Origin: Streptomyces parvus | GTDB taxonomy: Bacteria; Actinomycetota; Actinomycetes; Streptomycetales; Streptomycetaceae | Direction of reading: 5' to 3' | DNA: 64,000 bases | Assembly (NCBI RefSeq): GCF_014648875.1 | Contig: NZ_BMRY01000009.1 | Location: 248,001-312,000 of the forward strand | In this document: positions 26,652 through 35,447 of the stretch, one piece after another | Layout of the letters: the number at the start of each line of letters is the position of its first letter | How positions within the stretch are numbered: position 1 is the first letter of the stretch | Made by a program: the position numbers and the translations under genes | Notes under the pieces: generated by a model | Told to the model about the DNA's origin: nothing | What the model saw: only the letters and a program-made list of their open reading frames with translations | Databases searched by the model: none

Positions 26652-26677
26652 ACACGCATAAGGACCGGGGGGCATAC

Positions 26678-27370
26678 ATGGGGCTGTACATAGAGGCGTT
26701 GATCCGTACCGATCCCGAGCGCTTGTGGGACCGGACCCAGGATCCCGCCCAGCACCAGCGGTGGGATCTGCGCTTCACCGAGATCAGCCCCCTGCCCGGC
26801 CCGCCGGGCTCCGCCCAGCGGTTCCGGTACGCGACCCGGGTGCTGCCCTTCCTGACCGTGGCCGGGACCGGGACGAGCGCGGGCGAGCGGGAGCGGGCGG
26901 ACGGCGAGCGGGTCTCCGCCCTGCGGTTCGCCTCGCCGGAGCGGCTGTCCCTGCTGGCCGAGGGCAGCGGCTACTGGCGTTATGTCCCCACCGCCGACGG
27001 CATCCGCTTCCTGACGGGGTACGACTACCGGACCCGCTGGGGCCGCTTCGGCACGGTCGCGGACCGGCTGGCGTTCCGGCCGCTGATGGGCTGGGCGACG
27101 GCCTGGTCCTTCGACCGGCTGCGGCTGTGGTGCGAGCGCGGCGTCAGCCCGGCCCGGTCGCTGACGTACGCCCTGGCGGAGGTGCTGGTACGTCTCCTCG
27201 TCGTGGCGGCGGCCCTCCCCTTCGGTCCGGTGGCCGTTCTGCCCGCCGCCCTCGCCGCGCTGCTGGTCCCTCCGTCGCCGCTCACGCCCGCCGCCCGGCG
27301 CTGCCTGCGCAGACCACCCGGCCGACCGGCCGCCGCCCCGTCCGCCCTCGCCCGTCTGGAGCGCCCGTGA
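26678..27370 (+). CDS. SRPBCC-fold protein with C-terminal membrane segment
   Basis: A 230-residue protein. Residues 1 to about 150 have an SRPBCC/polyketide-cyclase-like ligand-binding layout (MGLYIEALIRTDPERLWDRTQDPAQHQRWD...). Residues about 165-205 are strongly hydrophobic and probably span the membrane, followed by an Arg/Pro-rich tail. AGGACCGGGGGG precedes the ATG. First gene of a coupled operon. Its ligand is unknown. Confidence 0.8.
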   Translation: MGLYIEALIRTDPERLWDRTQDPAQHQRWDLRFTEISPLPGPPGSAQRFRYATRVLPFLTVAGTGTSAGERERADGERVSALRFASPERLSLLAEGSGYWRYVPTADGIRFLTGYDYRTRWGRFGTVADRLAFRPLMGWATAWSFDRLRLWCERGVSPARSLTYALAEVLVRLLVVAAALPFGPVAVLPAALAALLVPPSPLTPAARRCLRRPPGRPAAAPSALARLERP

Positions 27371-28047
27371 CCTCGATATTCGCCCGTGCGATGGGAGACG
27401 ACTTCACGCGGCTCCACCCCCAGTTGCAGCGCCGCTTCTCGGTCGGACTGGAGAGCGGTGAGGCGTGCGTGGGGCGCGGGTCCATGGAGCGGATCTGGCA
27501 CGGCCGGGCGTTCGTGAAGCCGTTCCTCGCCCTGGGCGCCAGGCGCAACATCCTGGTGCCGAGGACCGGCCGCGATGTGCCGTTCACCATCGAGAACGTG
27601 CCGTACACCGACGCCTTCGGCCGGGAGACCGTGACCTTCGTCCGGACCTTCGCCCTGCCGGGCGGGCCGCGCCGCTTCGACGCCACGATGGTGCACAGCC
27701 CCGAGCGGTCCTGCGTACTGGACTACCTCGGTACGCACCAGCACCTGGCCACCGACCTGCGGCTGACCGCGGAGCCCGACGGCTCGCTGCTGATCCGCTC
27801 CGGCGAGCACCGTTTCCGCGAGGGGCCCCTCGACCTGCGGGTCCCGGACCTGATCGGCGGCGAGGCCGAGGTCCGCGAGTCCTTCGACGACGCCACGGGC
27901 CGCTTCCGTGTCCGGGTCGCGGTGACCAACCGCCGCTTCGGCCCGCTGTTCGGGTACGAGGGAGCGTTCCGCGCCCGCTATGTCGACGCCCTGCGCCACG
28001 GCGTACGCGCCGGTCTGCGCCCGGTCCGCGAAGAGGTGCGGGCATGA
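27367..28047 (+). CDS. DUF4166 domain protein
   Basis: A 226-residue protein starting at a GTG that overlaps the previous stop. MERIWHGRAFVKPFLALGARRNILVPRTGRDVPFTIEN-type sequence and the GYEGAFRARYVD segment near the C-terminus fit DUF4166 proteins, which often sit beside SRPBCC or NAD-dependent epimerase-like genes. The biochemical role is unknown. Confidence 0.8.
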   Translation: MTSIFARAMGDDFTRLHPQLQRRFSVGLESGEACVGRGSMERIWHGRAFVKPFLALGARRNILVPRTGRDVPFTIENVPYTDAFGRETVTFVRTFALPGGPRRFDATMVHSPERSCVLDYLGTHQHLATDLRLTAEPDGSLLIRSGEHRFREGPLDLRVPDLIGGEAEVRESFDDATGRFRVRVAVTNRRFGPLFGYEGAFRARYVDALRHGVRAGLRPVREEVRA

Positions 28048-28703
28048 CGGCGGGCGCGACCGGGGCGGACACCCGGACGAAGCTCCTGGAGGGCGCGCTG
28101 CGCACGCTCGCCGAGCACGGCATCGCGAAGACGTCGGCCCGTTCGGTGGCGGCCTCGGCCGGTGTCAACCAGGCGCTGGTCTTCTACCACTTCGGTTCGG
28201 TCGACGAACTGCTGGCGGCGGCCTGCCGGTACGGCGCCGAACAGCGTGTGGCCCGCCACCGTGACCGGCTCGCCGACGTCACCACCCTCGCCGAACTCCT
28301 GCGCTGCGGGCGCGAGCTGCACGAGGAGGAGCGGGCCGGCGGCCATGTCGCCTTCCTGGCCCAGGTGCTGGCGGGCGCCCAGACCCAGCCCCGGCTGGCG
28401 CCCGCGACCGCGGCCGGCCTCGACCTGTGGACCGCCGAGATCGAGCAGGTTCTCGTCCGGATTCTGGCGGACTCGCCGCTGGGCGAGTTCACCGATCCGG
28501 CGGGCCTGGCGCGCGCCGTGACGGGGGCGTTCGTGGGCCTGGAGATGTACGAGGGCGTCGATCCGGGGGGCGCGGAGCGGGCCTTCGAGGCTCTGGAGCA
28601 GCTCGCCGCCCTGGCCGGGGTGCTGGACGAACTGGGCCCGGTGGCCCGGCGCGCGGTACGTCACCGGCTGCGACGCACGGAGAAGGTGCAGGGCGGGGCG
28701 TAA
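28044..28703 (+). CDS. TetR-family regulator
   Basis: A 219-residue TetR protein, third gene of the operon and coupled to it (ATGA). The helix-turn-helix occupies about residues 14-60 (GIAKTSARSVAASAGVNQALVFYHFGSVDELLAAA). Two identical-type operators (26586, 26636) in front of its own operon make it the likely autoregulator of the SRPBCC and DUF4166 genes. Confidence 0.9.
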   Translation: MTAGATGADTRTKLLEGALRTLAEHGIAKTSARSVAASAGVNQALVFYHFGSVDELLAAACRYGAEQRVARHRDRLADVTTLAELLRCGRELHEEERAGGHVAFLAQVLAGAQTQPRLAPATAAGLDLWTAEIEQVLVRILADSPLGEFTDPAGLARAVTGAFVGLEMYEGVDPGGAERAFEALEQLAALAGVLDELGPVARRAVRHRLRRTEKVQGGA

Positions 28704-28850
28704 CGGGACATGGACGGGGCGGTCCGGAACGACCTGGGCCGCCCGAGCAACCCTCCGCATCCACCTGCCGTCTTGATCGACGACAGGACGGTTCGCCGCA
28801 CATGACGGGCGGCGCCCCACCCCCACATGATCCGGGCCTGCACGACCGGC

Positions 28851-28888
28851 CGACTATACCCTCCATGTATACAGAGCAGGTATAGTCG
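28851..28888. promoter_or_regulatory. Perfect 10-base inverted repeat with embedded TATAC motifs
   Basis: CGACTATACC (28851-28860) and GGTATAGTCG (28879-28888) flank an 18-base spacer that itself contains GTATAC. The right arm includes TATAGT, a good -10 sequence 39 bases before the TPR gene start, so a regulator binding here would control the TPR-prenyl synthase operon. Confidence 0.6.
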
Positions 28889-28924
28889 TCCGGCTCCGGG
28901 CCCGGCACCGCGCGGAAGGCACCC

Positions 28925-29983
28925 ATGCAGACCAAGGCACTGGCGCCCGAGTACCAGGGCGCTCTCACCAAGATGTCGGTGAACGCCTCCCTCACCGACG
29001 TACTGGCCGAGGGCGTACGCCACTTGAGGCAGGCCGAGCTCTCCGGATCGCAGGAGGAGGTGGCGCGCGCCGGCCTGGCCGTGGCCGAGGCGCACCGCAG
29101 GCTCGGGCAGGTGGCGGAGGCCGACCGGGCCTGGAAGGCCAGCTACCGGGCGGCGCGGTCGGCCGGGAACACCGGGGCGATGGCCTGGGCGCTGTGGAGC
29201 GGCGGCACGCTGGCGCGGCAGCGCGGTGCGCTGCGCCTCGCGTTCCGGCTGCTCGGCCTGGCCGCGGAGCTGGGGAAGCGGGGCGGCGACGTGGTCGCCC
29301 GCGGTTACTCGCTGGCCGGTCTCGCCGAGACCGGGCGGATCCAGGGCGACTACGCGACCGTCGCGACGCTGCACGAACAACTGCTGGCCGAGGCCCGCGC
29401 CCGGGGCGAGGCCCGGCACACCGTCTGGGCGCTGGAGGGCATCGCGCAGATCCACCGCAACACCGGTTCGCTGGACACGGCGCTGGAGATGTTCGAGGAG
29501 GCCGCGGCCCTGGCGGGCGACGCGGACGACCGGCGGGGCCGGGCGTGGGCGCTGCGCGGGATCGCCGACATCGTTTCCCTCCGGGACGGCGCGACCGGGC
29601 GGGCGCTCGGTCTGCTCGCCGAGGCCGAGGTCACCTGCATGGAGATGAAGCTCTCCAGCGCCCTGGCGTACAACCACAAGATGCGGGCCAACGTGCTGTT
29701 CCGCGCCGGGCGGTACGAGGAGGCGCGCGAGGTGTACGAGCAGGCGCTCGGCGAGTTCCGCGCGATGGACGAGCCCCGGGGCGAGGCACTGGCCTCGCTC
29801 GGCCTGGTGAAGGCGCGGGCCAGGCTCGGCCGGGACCGCGACGCCACCGCCGCCGACCTGGACGATCTGCGCGGCAGGCTCGACCGGATCGGGCTGCTGA
29901 ACGCCCGGGAGATGGTCGAGAAAGCGTACGCGGAACTCGGCGTGGAACCCGCGTCGGCCGGTGCCGGGGGCGACCGCCGATGA
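28925..29983 (+). CDS. Tetratricopeptide repeat protein
   Basis: A 352-residue all-helical protein with about six TPR-like repeats (for example GNTGAMAWALWSGGTLARQRG, ALEGIAQIHRNTGSLDTALEMFEEAA, RANVLFRAGRYEEAREVYEQAL). No catalytic motif and no signal peptide are seen. GGAAGG precedes the ATG. It is coupled (ATGA) to a polyprenyl synthase, which suggests a scaffolding or regulatory role in the same pathway. Confidence 0.85.
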   Translation: MQTKALAPEYQGALTKMSVNASLTDVLAEGVRHLRQAELSGSQEEVARAGLAVAEAHRRLGQVAEADRAWKASYRAARSAGNTGAMAWALWSGGTLARQRGALRLAFRLLGLAAELGKRGGDVVARGYSLAGLAETGRIQGDYATVATLHEQLLAEARARGEARHTVWALEGIAQIHRNTGSLDTALEMFEEAAALAGDADDRRGRAWALRGIADIVSLRDGATGRALGLLAEAEVTCMEMKLSSALAYNHKMRANVLFRAGRYEEAREVYEQALGEFRAMDEPRGEALASLGLVKARARLGRDRDATAADLDDLRGRLDRIGLLNAREMVEKAYAELGVEPASAGAGGDRR

Positions 29984-31029
29984 CGCTCTCCACGACCCGC
30001 CGGGCGAGCGCGCCGCAGATACTGGACCGGTGCCGCGAGTTGGTGCGCCCGGCCCTGGTTGCCTCGGTGGGCCGGCTGCACCCCTGGCACGCGGAGACAG
30101 CGGCCTTCTCGCTCGGCTGGCGCGGCGCCGACGGCGAACCGGTGCCCGGATCGCAGGGCAAGGGGGTCCGCCAGGCGCTCGCGGTGCTCGGCGCCCGGGC
30201 GGCGGGCGGCAGCGGCGAGGACGGGGTGCTCGGGGCGGTCGCCGTCGAGCTGATCCACACCTTCTCGCTGATCCACGACGACATCATGGACGGCGACGAG
30301 ACCCGCCGCCGCCGGCCGACGCTGTGGAAGGCGTACGGCACCGGCCCTGCGGTCCTCGCGGGGGACGCCCTGTTCGCGCTGGCCGTCTCCACCCTCGCGG
30401 AGGCTCCTGGTCCCGGCGGTCCCGCGGCGGTGCGGCAACTGGCGGGCGCGCTGGGTGATCTGGTGCACGGTCAGGCTCAGGACCTGCTCTTCGAGTCCCG
30501 GCCGTGGTCCGGCCCCGGTGCCGTTCTGCCGCACGAGTACCGGGCGATGGCCACCCACAAGACGGGCTCCCTGCTCGGTTGCGCGGCCGCCCTGGGCGCG
30601 GTGCTGGCGGGCGCTCCGGCGTCCACCGTCGAGGCGCTGGATCTGGCGGGGCGCCATGTGGGGGTGGCCTTCCAGGCGGTGGACGACCTGCTGGGGATCT
30701 GGGGCGACCCGCAGGTGACGGGGAAGCCCGTGGGCAGCGATCTTCGGCGGCTCAAGAAGACGTTCCCGGTCCTCGCGGCGCTGTCCGCCGACCATCCGGC
30801 GGCCGGGCGTCTCGACGCGCTGCTCACCTGCGCCGGGCCGCTCGACGACGCGGCGGCGGGCCGGGCGGCGGAGCTGATCGACGAGGCCGGCGGGCGGCGG
30901 GCGACGGTCACCGAGGCGGAGGAGCACCTGACGGCGGCCCGCGCCTGTCTGGACCGGGTGCCGCTGGCCGACGAGGCCAAGGGGGATCTGCTCACGCTGA
31001 TCCCGTATCTCGTGGACCGCACCGGCTGA
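29980..31029 (+). CDS. Trans-polyprenyl diphosphate synthase
   Basis: A 349-residue isoprenyl diphosphate synthase (FPP/GGPP-synthase family). The first Asp-rich motif is DDIMD (100-104) and the second begins DDLLGIWGD (235-243), with K and T of GKP between regions. It would condense IPP with allylic diphosphates. The bulky residues upstream of the first motif (HTFSLIH) do not let me predict chain length by eye. No terpene cyclase or phytoene synthase is adjacent; the only partner is the TPR protein. Confidence 0.92.
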   Translation: MTLSTTRRASAPQILDRCRELVRPALVASVGRLHPWHAETAAFSLGWRGADGEPVPGSQGKGVRQALAVLGARAAGGSGEDGVLGAVAVELIHTFSLIHDDIMDGDETRRRRPTLWKAYGTGPAVLAGDALFALAVSTLAEAPGPGGPAAVRQLAGALGDLVHGQAQDLLFESRPWSGPGAVLPHEYRAMATHKTGSLLGCAAALGAVLAGAPASTVEALDLAGRHVGVAFQAVDDLLGIWGDPQVTGKPVGSDLRRLKKTFPVLAALSADHPAAGRLDALLTCAGPLDDAAAGRAAELIDEAGGRRATVTEAEEHLTAARACLDRVPLADEAKGDLLTLIPYLVDRTG

Positions 31030-31069
31030 CACTCGGCGGCTCATGGACCGCATGGGCCGACCCGTCGTC

Positions 31070-31102
31070 AGGAGCGCCCCGGACACCGTCCGGGGCGCTC
31101 CT
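31070..31102 (+). terminator. Terminator after the polyprenyl synthase gene
   Basis: Perfect 15-base stem (AGGAGCGCCCCGGAC and its complement) with a 3-base loop, about 40 bases after the stop codon. Confidence 0.9.
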
Positions 31103-31432
31103 GTTCCCGACGACGGCACCGATAGTTGGCGCTGCCATCCATTGCGGCGATCGGCGGTGTGTGCACCACCGGAAAAGGCTGACCGTATAACCGGCGCGCA
31201 CCGTACCGAACACCTGAGCCGCTCCCCGCGCCTGACCCCCGAAAGCCCTTTCGCCACGGGCCCGTGAAGGACACCCGGGCCTGCGCCGGTCTGCCGCGCG
31301 GCCACTCGGACGGCCCAACCGGACATGCAATCCCCATGTGGTCGTATGAGCGAGTCACACGCACCATATCGCCACATATCTGCCAAAGTGCACCTCGGCT
31401 TTACTCACCGTATTGAGCGAAGAGAGCCGTGC
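31103..31432. promoter_or_regulatory. Upstream region of the exopolysaccharide operon
   Basis: About 330 bases without a gene. The part from about 31320 to 31430 is A+T-richer than its neighbours and should hold the operon promoter. I see CATATCGCCACATATC-type repeats near 31364 but no confident -35/-10 pair. Confidence 0.4.
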
Positions 31433-32608
31433 GTGCTGCACATGCGTCGAACTCCAGAAAGACAATTGACGGTCCTTCATGTGGTTCAGCCCGTCGACGG
31501 CGGAGTGGCCCGGGTCGTCACCGATCTCGTCAGGGCCCAGGCCGGTGCCGGACTGCGTCCCGTGGTGGCCTGTCCGCCCGGGAGCCCGCTGGCCATCGGG
31601 GCGGCGGCAGCCGGCGCCGAGGTCCACGGCTGGTCCGCGACCCGTGCCCCCGGGCCCCGGCTGGCCGGTGAGGTCGCGGCGGCGCGCCGGATCGTCCGCG
31701 CGAGCCGTCCGCACGTGGTGCACGCCCACAGCGCCAAGGCGGGCCTCGCGGGCCGGATCGCGGTACGCGGCCGGGTCCCCACGGTGTTCCAGCCGCACGC
31801 CTGGTCGTTCGAGGCCGTCGGCGGACGCACCGCGGAACTCGCGCTCGGCTGGGAGCGGTTCGGGGCGCGCTGGGCCGATCACATCCTGTGCGTCAGCGAG
31901 TCGGAGCGCCGCACCGGGCAGGAGGCGGGCATCGCCGCCCGCTGGTCGGTCATCCACAACGGCATCGACCTCGACCGGTTCCGCCCCGGCGACCACACGG
32001 TCCGGGCGGAGGCCCGCGCCGCCCTCCCCTTGCTGGAGGGCACGGACCCGGACGCCCCGCTGGTCGTCTGCGTCGGCCGCCTGACCCGGCAGAAGGGTCA
32101 GGACGTCCTGCTGCGGGCCTGGCGCCGGATGGCGGCGCCGGGGGCGCGGCTGGCCCTGGTGGGCGACGGGCCCGACCGGGACGGTCTTGAGGCGTCGGCC
32201 CCGCCGGGTGTGCTGTTCACCGGCGCCTGCGAGGACGTACGGCCGTGGATCCACGCGGCGGACGTCCTCGTACTGCCCTCCCGCTGGGAGGGCATGGCGC
32301 TGGCCCCGCTGGAGGCGATGGCCTGCGGACGCGCCGTCGTGCTGACCGACGTGAACGGCGCGCGGGAGAGCCTGCCGCCCGGTGACGAGGACCACTGCCT
32401 CGTACCACCGGAGGATCCGGCGGCCCTGGCCGCGGCGCTGACCGCCCTGCTCACCGACCCGGATCTGCGCGAGGCGGTGTCCCGCCGGGCCCTGCGCCAC
32501 ACCCGGGCGGCCTTCGACGTCCGACGGACCGCGGGCGCGGTTGCCGGTCTCTACCAGGAACTTGTCGGCATGTCCGGCCCCACGACGAGGAAGCGCACCG
32601 AGCGATGA
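31433..32608 (+). CDS. GT4-family glycosyltransferase (first EPS gene)
   Basis: A 391-residue retaining glycosyltransferase of the GT-B fold. The N-terminus has the PVDGGVARVVTDLV opening, and the C-terminal domain has VGRLTRQKGQDVLL and PSRWEGMALAPLEAMACGRAVV, the nucleotide-sugar-binding E-x7-E region. The start is either GTG 31433 (GAAGAGAG in front) or ATG 31442. Coupled by ATGA to the sugar-phosphate transferase, it probably adds the second sugar to the lipid carrier on the cytoplasmic face. Confidence 0.9.
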   Translation: MLHMRRTPERQLTVLHVVQPVDGGVARVVTDLVRAQAGAGLRPVVACPPGSPLAIGAAAAGAEVHGWSATRAPGPRLAGEVAAARRIVRASRPHVVHAHSAKAGLAGRIAVRGRVPTVFQPHAWSFEAVGGRTAELALGWERFGARWADHILCVSESERRTGQEAGIAARWSVIHNGIDLDRFRPGDHTVRAEARAALPLLEGTDPDAPLVVCVGRLTRQKGQDVLLRAWRRMAAPGARLALVGDGPDRDGLEASAPPGVLFTGACEDVRPWIHAADVLVLPSRWEGMALAPLEAMACGRAVVLTDVNGARESLPPGDEDHCLVPPEDPAALAAALTALLTDPDLREAVSRRALRHTRAAFDVRRTAGAVAGLYQELVGMSGPTTRKRTER

Positions 32609-34086
32609 CGATGGAGAGTGCACCGGTTCCCGGATCCGGCCAGGCAACAGCCGTGCAGGCTCACACGGTTCATCCGCCGCGAAGAAGCGGCGGCGGTGCG
32701 CAGGCGCGGCCGGGTGAGCGGCGGGCCGTCCGGTACGGCCGTCCCGCGCCGCTGCTGTGCGTGGACGCCCTGGCTCCGGCGGTGACGTTCGCCCTGGTGG
32801 TCCCGGTCGCATGGCCCTGGCTGCTGATGGCCGTCCAGGCGGTGGCTCAGGTCGCGCTGTTCGCCTGGCGCGACCTGTACCGGATGCGGTTGTCCCCCTC
32901 GGTCCTCTCCGACCTTCCCGCGCTGCTCGGTCTCACCCTCCTCCAGTGGTACGTGACGATGGAGGCGCTGGACGTCTGGGCCCCGCAGCAGGGGTTCGGC
33001 TGGGCGGTGCTGGCGTACGGGGCCGGTACGCAGACCGCGCTGACCTGCGCCGGGCGTGCGGCGGTCTACCGGGCGCGGCGGCGGGCCGCCGGCCGCCGCC
33101 CGCAGTCCACGCTGGTCGTGGGCCAGGGACCGTCCGCCCGTCAGGTGGCGGCCGCGCTGTACGACCACCCCGCCTACGGGCTGCGGCCGGTCGGTCTGGT
33201 CGCCGCCCCGGCAACCGGGGACGAGCAGCAGGTGACGGGGGCGGACGCCGCACCCCTGCCGGTCCTGGCCTCGCCCCAGGAGGTGGGGCGGGCCGTGGTG
33301 CAGAACAGTGTGCGGCACGCGGTGTTCACGGCCCCGCCCGAGGCCACCCCGGACGGCGCCGCTCTCTTCACCCTCCTCACCGGGCATGGCTGCCGGGTGT
33401 GGCTGATCACCGGGCCCGGCACCCTCGCGGGAACCCCGGCGGCCGGCCGGCCCGACCATCTGTGGGGTTTCACGGCGCAGCCGTTGCGCGACGGCACGGA
33501 CCGCCCCCTCGGCCACGGGGTGAAGCGGGCGATGGACGCCGTCCTGGCGGCGGTCGGGCTGGTGCTGGCGGCCCCGGTGATGGCGGCCTGCGCGCTGGCC
33601 GTGCGGCTCTCCGACGGACCGGGCGTGATCTTCCGCCAGGAGCGCGTCGGCCGGCACGGTCGTCCCTTCGTCCTGCTGAAGTTCCGTACACTGCGGCCCG
33701 CCGACGTCCAGGAGTCGGCCACCCGCTGGAACGTCGCGTCCGACGGCCGGCTCAGCCGGGTCGGCCGCATGCTGCGCCGGACGTCCCTGGACGAGCTGCC
33801 GCAGCTGTGGAACGTCCTGCGCGGCGATATGAGCATGGTCGGCCCCCGCCCCGAACGCCCCTTCTTCGTCGCGCAGTTCAGCCGCTCCCACCCCGGCTAC
33901 CAGGCCCGTCACCGAATGCCGGTGGGCATCACCGGGCTGGCCCAGGTGAACGGCTTGCGCGGCGACACCTCGATCGAGGAGCGGGCCCGTTTCGACAACC
34001 ACTACATCGAGACCTGGTCGCTGTGGCAGGACGCGTGCGTGCTGGCGCGGACGGCGGGCTCCCTGTTCCGGCTCGGAGGCAGCTGA
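32605..34086 (+). CDS. Polyprenyl glycosylphosphotransferase (WbaP/WcaJ-like initiating enzyme)
   Basis: A 493-residue membrane protein. Several N-terminal membrane helices (about residues 50-150) precede a CoA-binding-like region. The C-terminal catalytic domain has VKRAMDAVLAAVGLV, VIFRQERVGRHGRPFVLLKFRTL, DELPQLWNVLRGDMSMVGPRPE and GITGLAQVNGLRG. It transfers a sugar-1-phosphate to undecaprenyl phosphate, the first step of repeat-unit assembly. Confidence 0.95.
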   Translation: MTMESAPVPGSGQATAVQAHTVHPPRRSGGGAQARPGERRAVRYGRPAPLLCVDALAPAVTFALVVPVAWPWLLMAVQAVAQVALFAWRDLYRMRLSPSVLSDLPALLGLTLLQWYVTMEALDVWAPQQGFGWAVLAYGAGTQTALTCAGRAAVYRARRRAAGRRPQSTLVVGQGPSARQVAAALYDHPAYGLRPVGLVAAPATGDEQQVTGADAAPLPVLASPQEVGRAVVQNSVRHAVFTAPPEATPDGAALFTLLTGHGCRVWLITGPGTLAGTPAAGRPDHLWGFTAQPLRDGTDRPLGHGVKRAMDAVLAAVGLVLAAPVMAACALAVRLSDGPGVIFRQERVGRHGRPFVLLKFRTLRPADVQESATRWNVASDGRLSRVGRMLRRTSLDELPQLWNVLRGDMSMVGPRPERPFFVAQFSRSHPGYQARHRMPVGITGLAQVNGLRGDTSIEERARFDNHYIETWSLWQDACVLARTAGSLFRLGGS

Positions 34087-34088
34087 CC

Positions 34089-35447
34089 ATGACCGCTGTC
34101 CTGACCCGGCCCGTACCGTCACCGGCGGCCGGGCCGCCCGCCGCCGCCCGCTCCCCGTGGGCCGCCTGGCGCGGCCGTTGGCCGCTGCTGCCGCTGGTCG
34201 CGACCGTCCTGCTGCCCGCCCTCCCCTACGGAACGTCGGGCGGGGGCGGCCCCGCCGACGTGGCCTCGGGGATCGCGGTGCTGGTGTGCGTGGGGCGGCT
34301 GCTGTATCTGCGGCAGCGGCCGCTGAGCGCCGGCGCCGCGCTGGTCCTGGGGCTGCCCGCGGTGGGCTTCGCGGTGGCCACGGTCGCCGCGGCGGACCCG
34401 GCGGCCGCCCTGCCGGGGCTCGTGCGCTACCTCCAGGTCTTCGTCCTGGTACCGGCTGCGGTGTTCCTGCTGCTCAGGGACGCGTACGGGTTCCGGATCG
34501 TCGCCGGTTCGCTGGTCCTCCTCGCGGTCGTCCAGGGCGTCACGGGCGTTCATCAGTACGTCACCGGGACCGGCGCCTCGTACATGGGCGAGGACATCCG
34601 GGCGGTCGGCACCTTCGGGCCCAGCGACATCATGGGCATGGCGACCGTCGTCGCCTACGGGCTGCTCGCCGCGGCGGCCTGCGCCCTGCGCACCCCCAGG
34701 AGCGCCCCGGCCTGGCTGCGACCGACCGCCGCCGTCCTCGCCGTCGCGCTGATCGTCCCGCTGACGCTGTCGTTCAGCCGGGGCGTGTGGATCGCCACGG
34801 CCGCCGCGGTGCTCGTCGCCCTGGCGCTGAGCGGGCGGCGGCAGGCACTGGCCTCGCTGGCCGTGCTGGGTGCGGCGGGCGTGGTCCTGGTCGGCGGGTT
34901 CGGCATCGGCTCAGAGATGATCGCGGACCGGGCCGCCAGCGTGACCCGCGTGACCAGCACCCCTGACCGGTCGGTCAGCGACCGCTACGCGATGTGGAGT
35001 GCGGCGGGCGCGATGTGGCGCGAGCAGCCGGCCGCCGGGGTCGGCCTCAAGGGCTTCCCCGACCACCGGGACGGGCACGCCTCGATCGGGCTCTCGTCGG
35101 GGAGCGACACCGCCGGGGCGGGACAGGAGTTCCGCCGGCAGGCCCTCCTCTCCCCGCACAACATGTATCTCCTCGTCCTCGGCGAGCAGGGCCTCATCGG
35201 GCTGACCGCGCTCGTCGGCAGCTGGGCGGCGATCCTGGTCGGCGCGATCCGCCGGCTGTGGCTCGCCCGCTCGCGCGCGAACGCCGCGCTGGACTGCGGT
35301 CTGGTGGCGGTCGCCCTGATGACCTGGCAGAGCGTCAACTTCCTGTACGCGGACATCGGCGGGCCCACCACGGTGCTCAGCGGTGTCGTTCTGGGGCTGG
35401 CCGCCTGGTGGGCGCTGGCCGAGCCGGACCGGGTGAGCGCCGCATGA
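34089..35447 (+). CDS. O-antigen ligase/polymerase-like membrane protein (Wzy/WaaL family)
   Basis: A 452-residue polytopic membrane protein with about 10 to 12 hydrophobic segments and a large loop (about residues 280-360) holding the conserved SPHNMYLLVLGEQGLIG segment of the O-antigen ligase family. It would polymerise or ligate the lipid-linked repeat outside the membrane. It starts two bases after the previous stop and overlaps the next gene by ATGA. Confidence 0.9.
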   Translation: MTAVLTRPVPSPAAGPPAAARSPWAAWRGRWPLLPLVATVLLPALPYGTSGGGGPADVASGIAVLVCVGRLLYLRQRPLSAGAALVLGLPAVGFAVATVAAADPAAALPGLVRYLQVFVLVPAAVFLLLRDAYGFRIVAGSLVLLAVVQGVTGVHQYVTGTGASYMGEDIRAVGTFGPSDIMGMATVVAYGLLAAAACALRTPRSAPAWLRPTAAVLAVALIVPLTLSFSRGVWIATAAAVLVALALSGRRQALASLAVLGAAGVVLVGGFGIGSEMIADRAASVTRVTSTPDRSVSDRYAMWSAAGAMWREQPAAGVGLKGFPDHRDGHASIGLSSGSDTAGAGQEFRRQALLSPHNMYLLVLGEQGLIGLTALVGSWAAILVGAIRRLWLARSRANAALDCGLVAVALMTWQSVNFLYADIGGPTTVLSGVVLGLAAWWALAEPDRVSAA

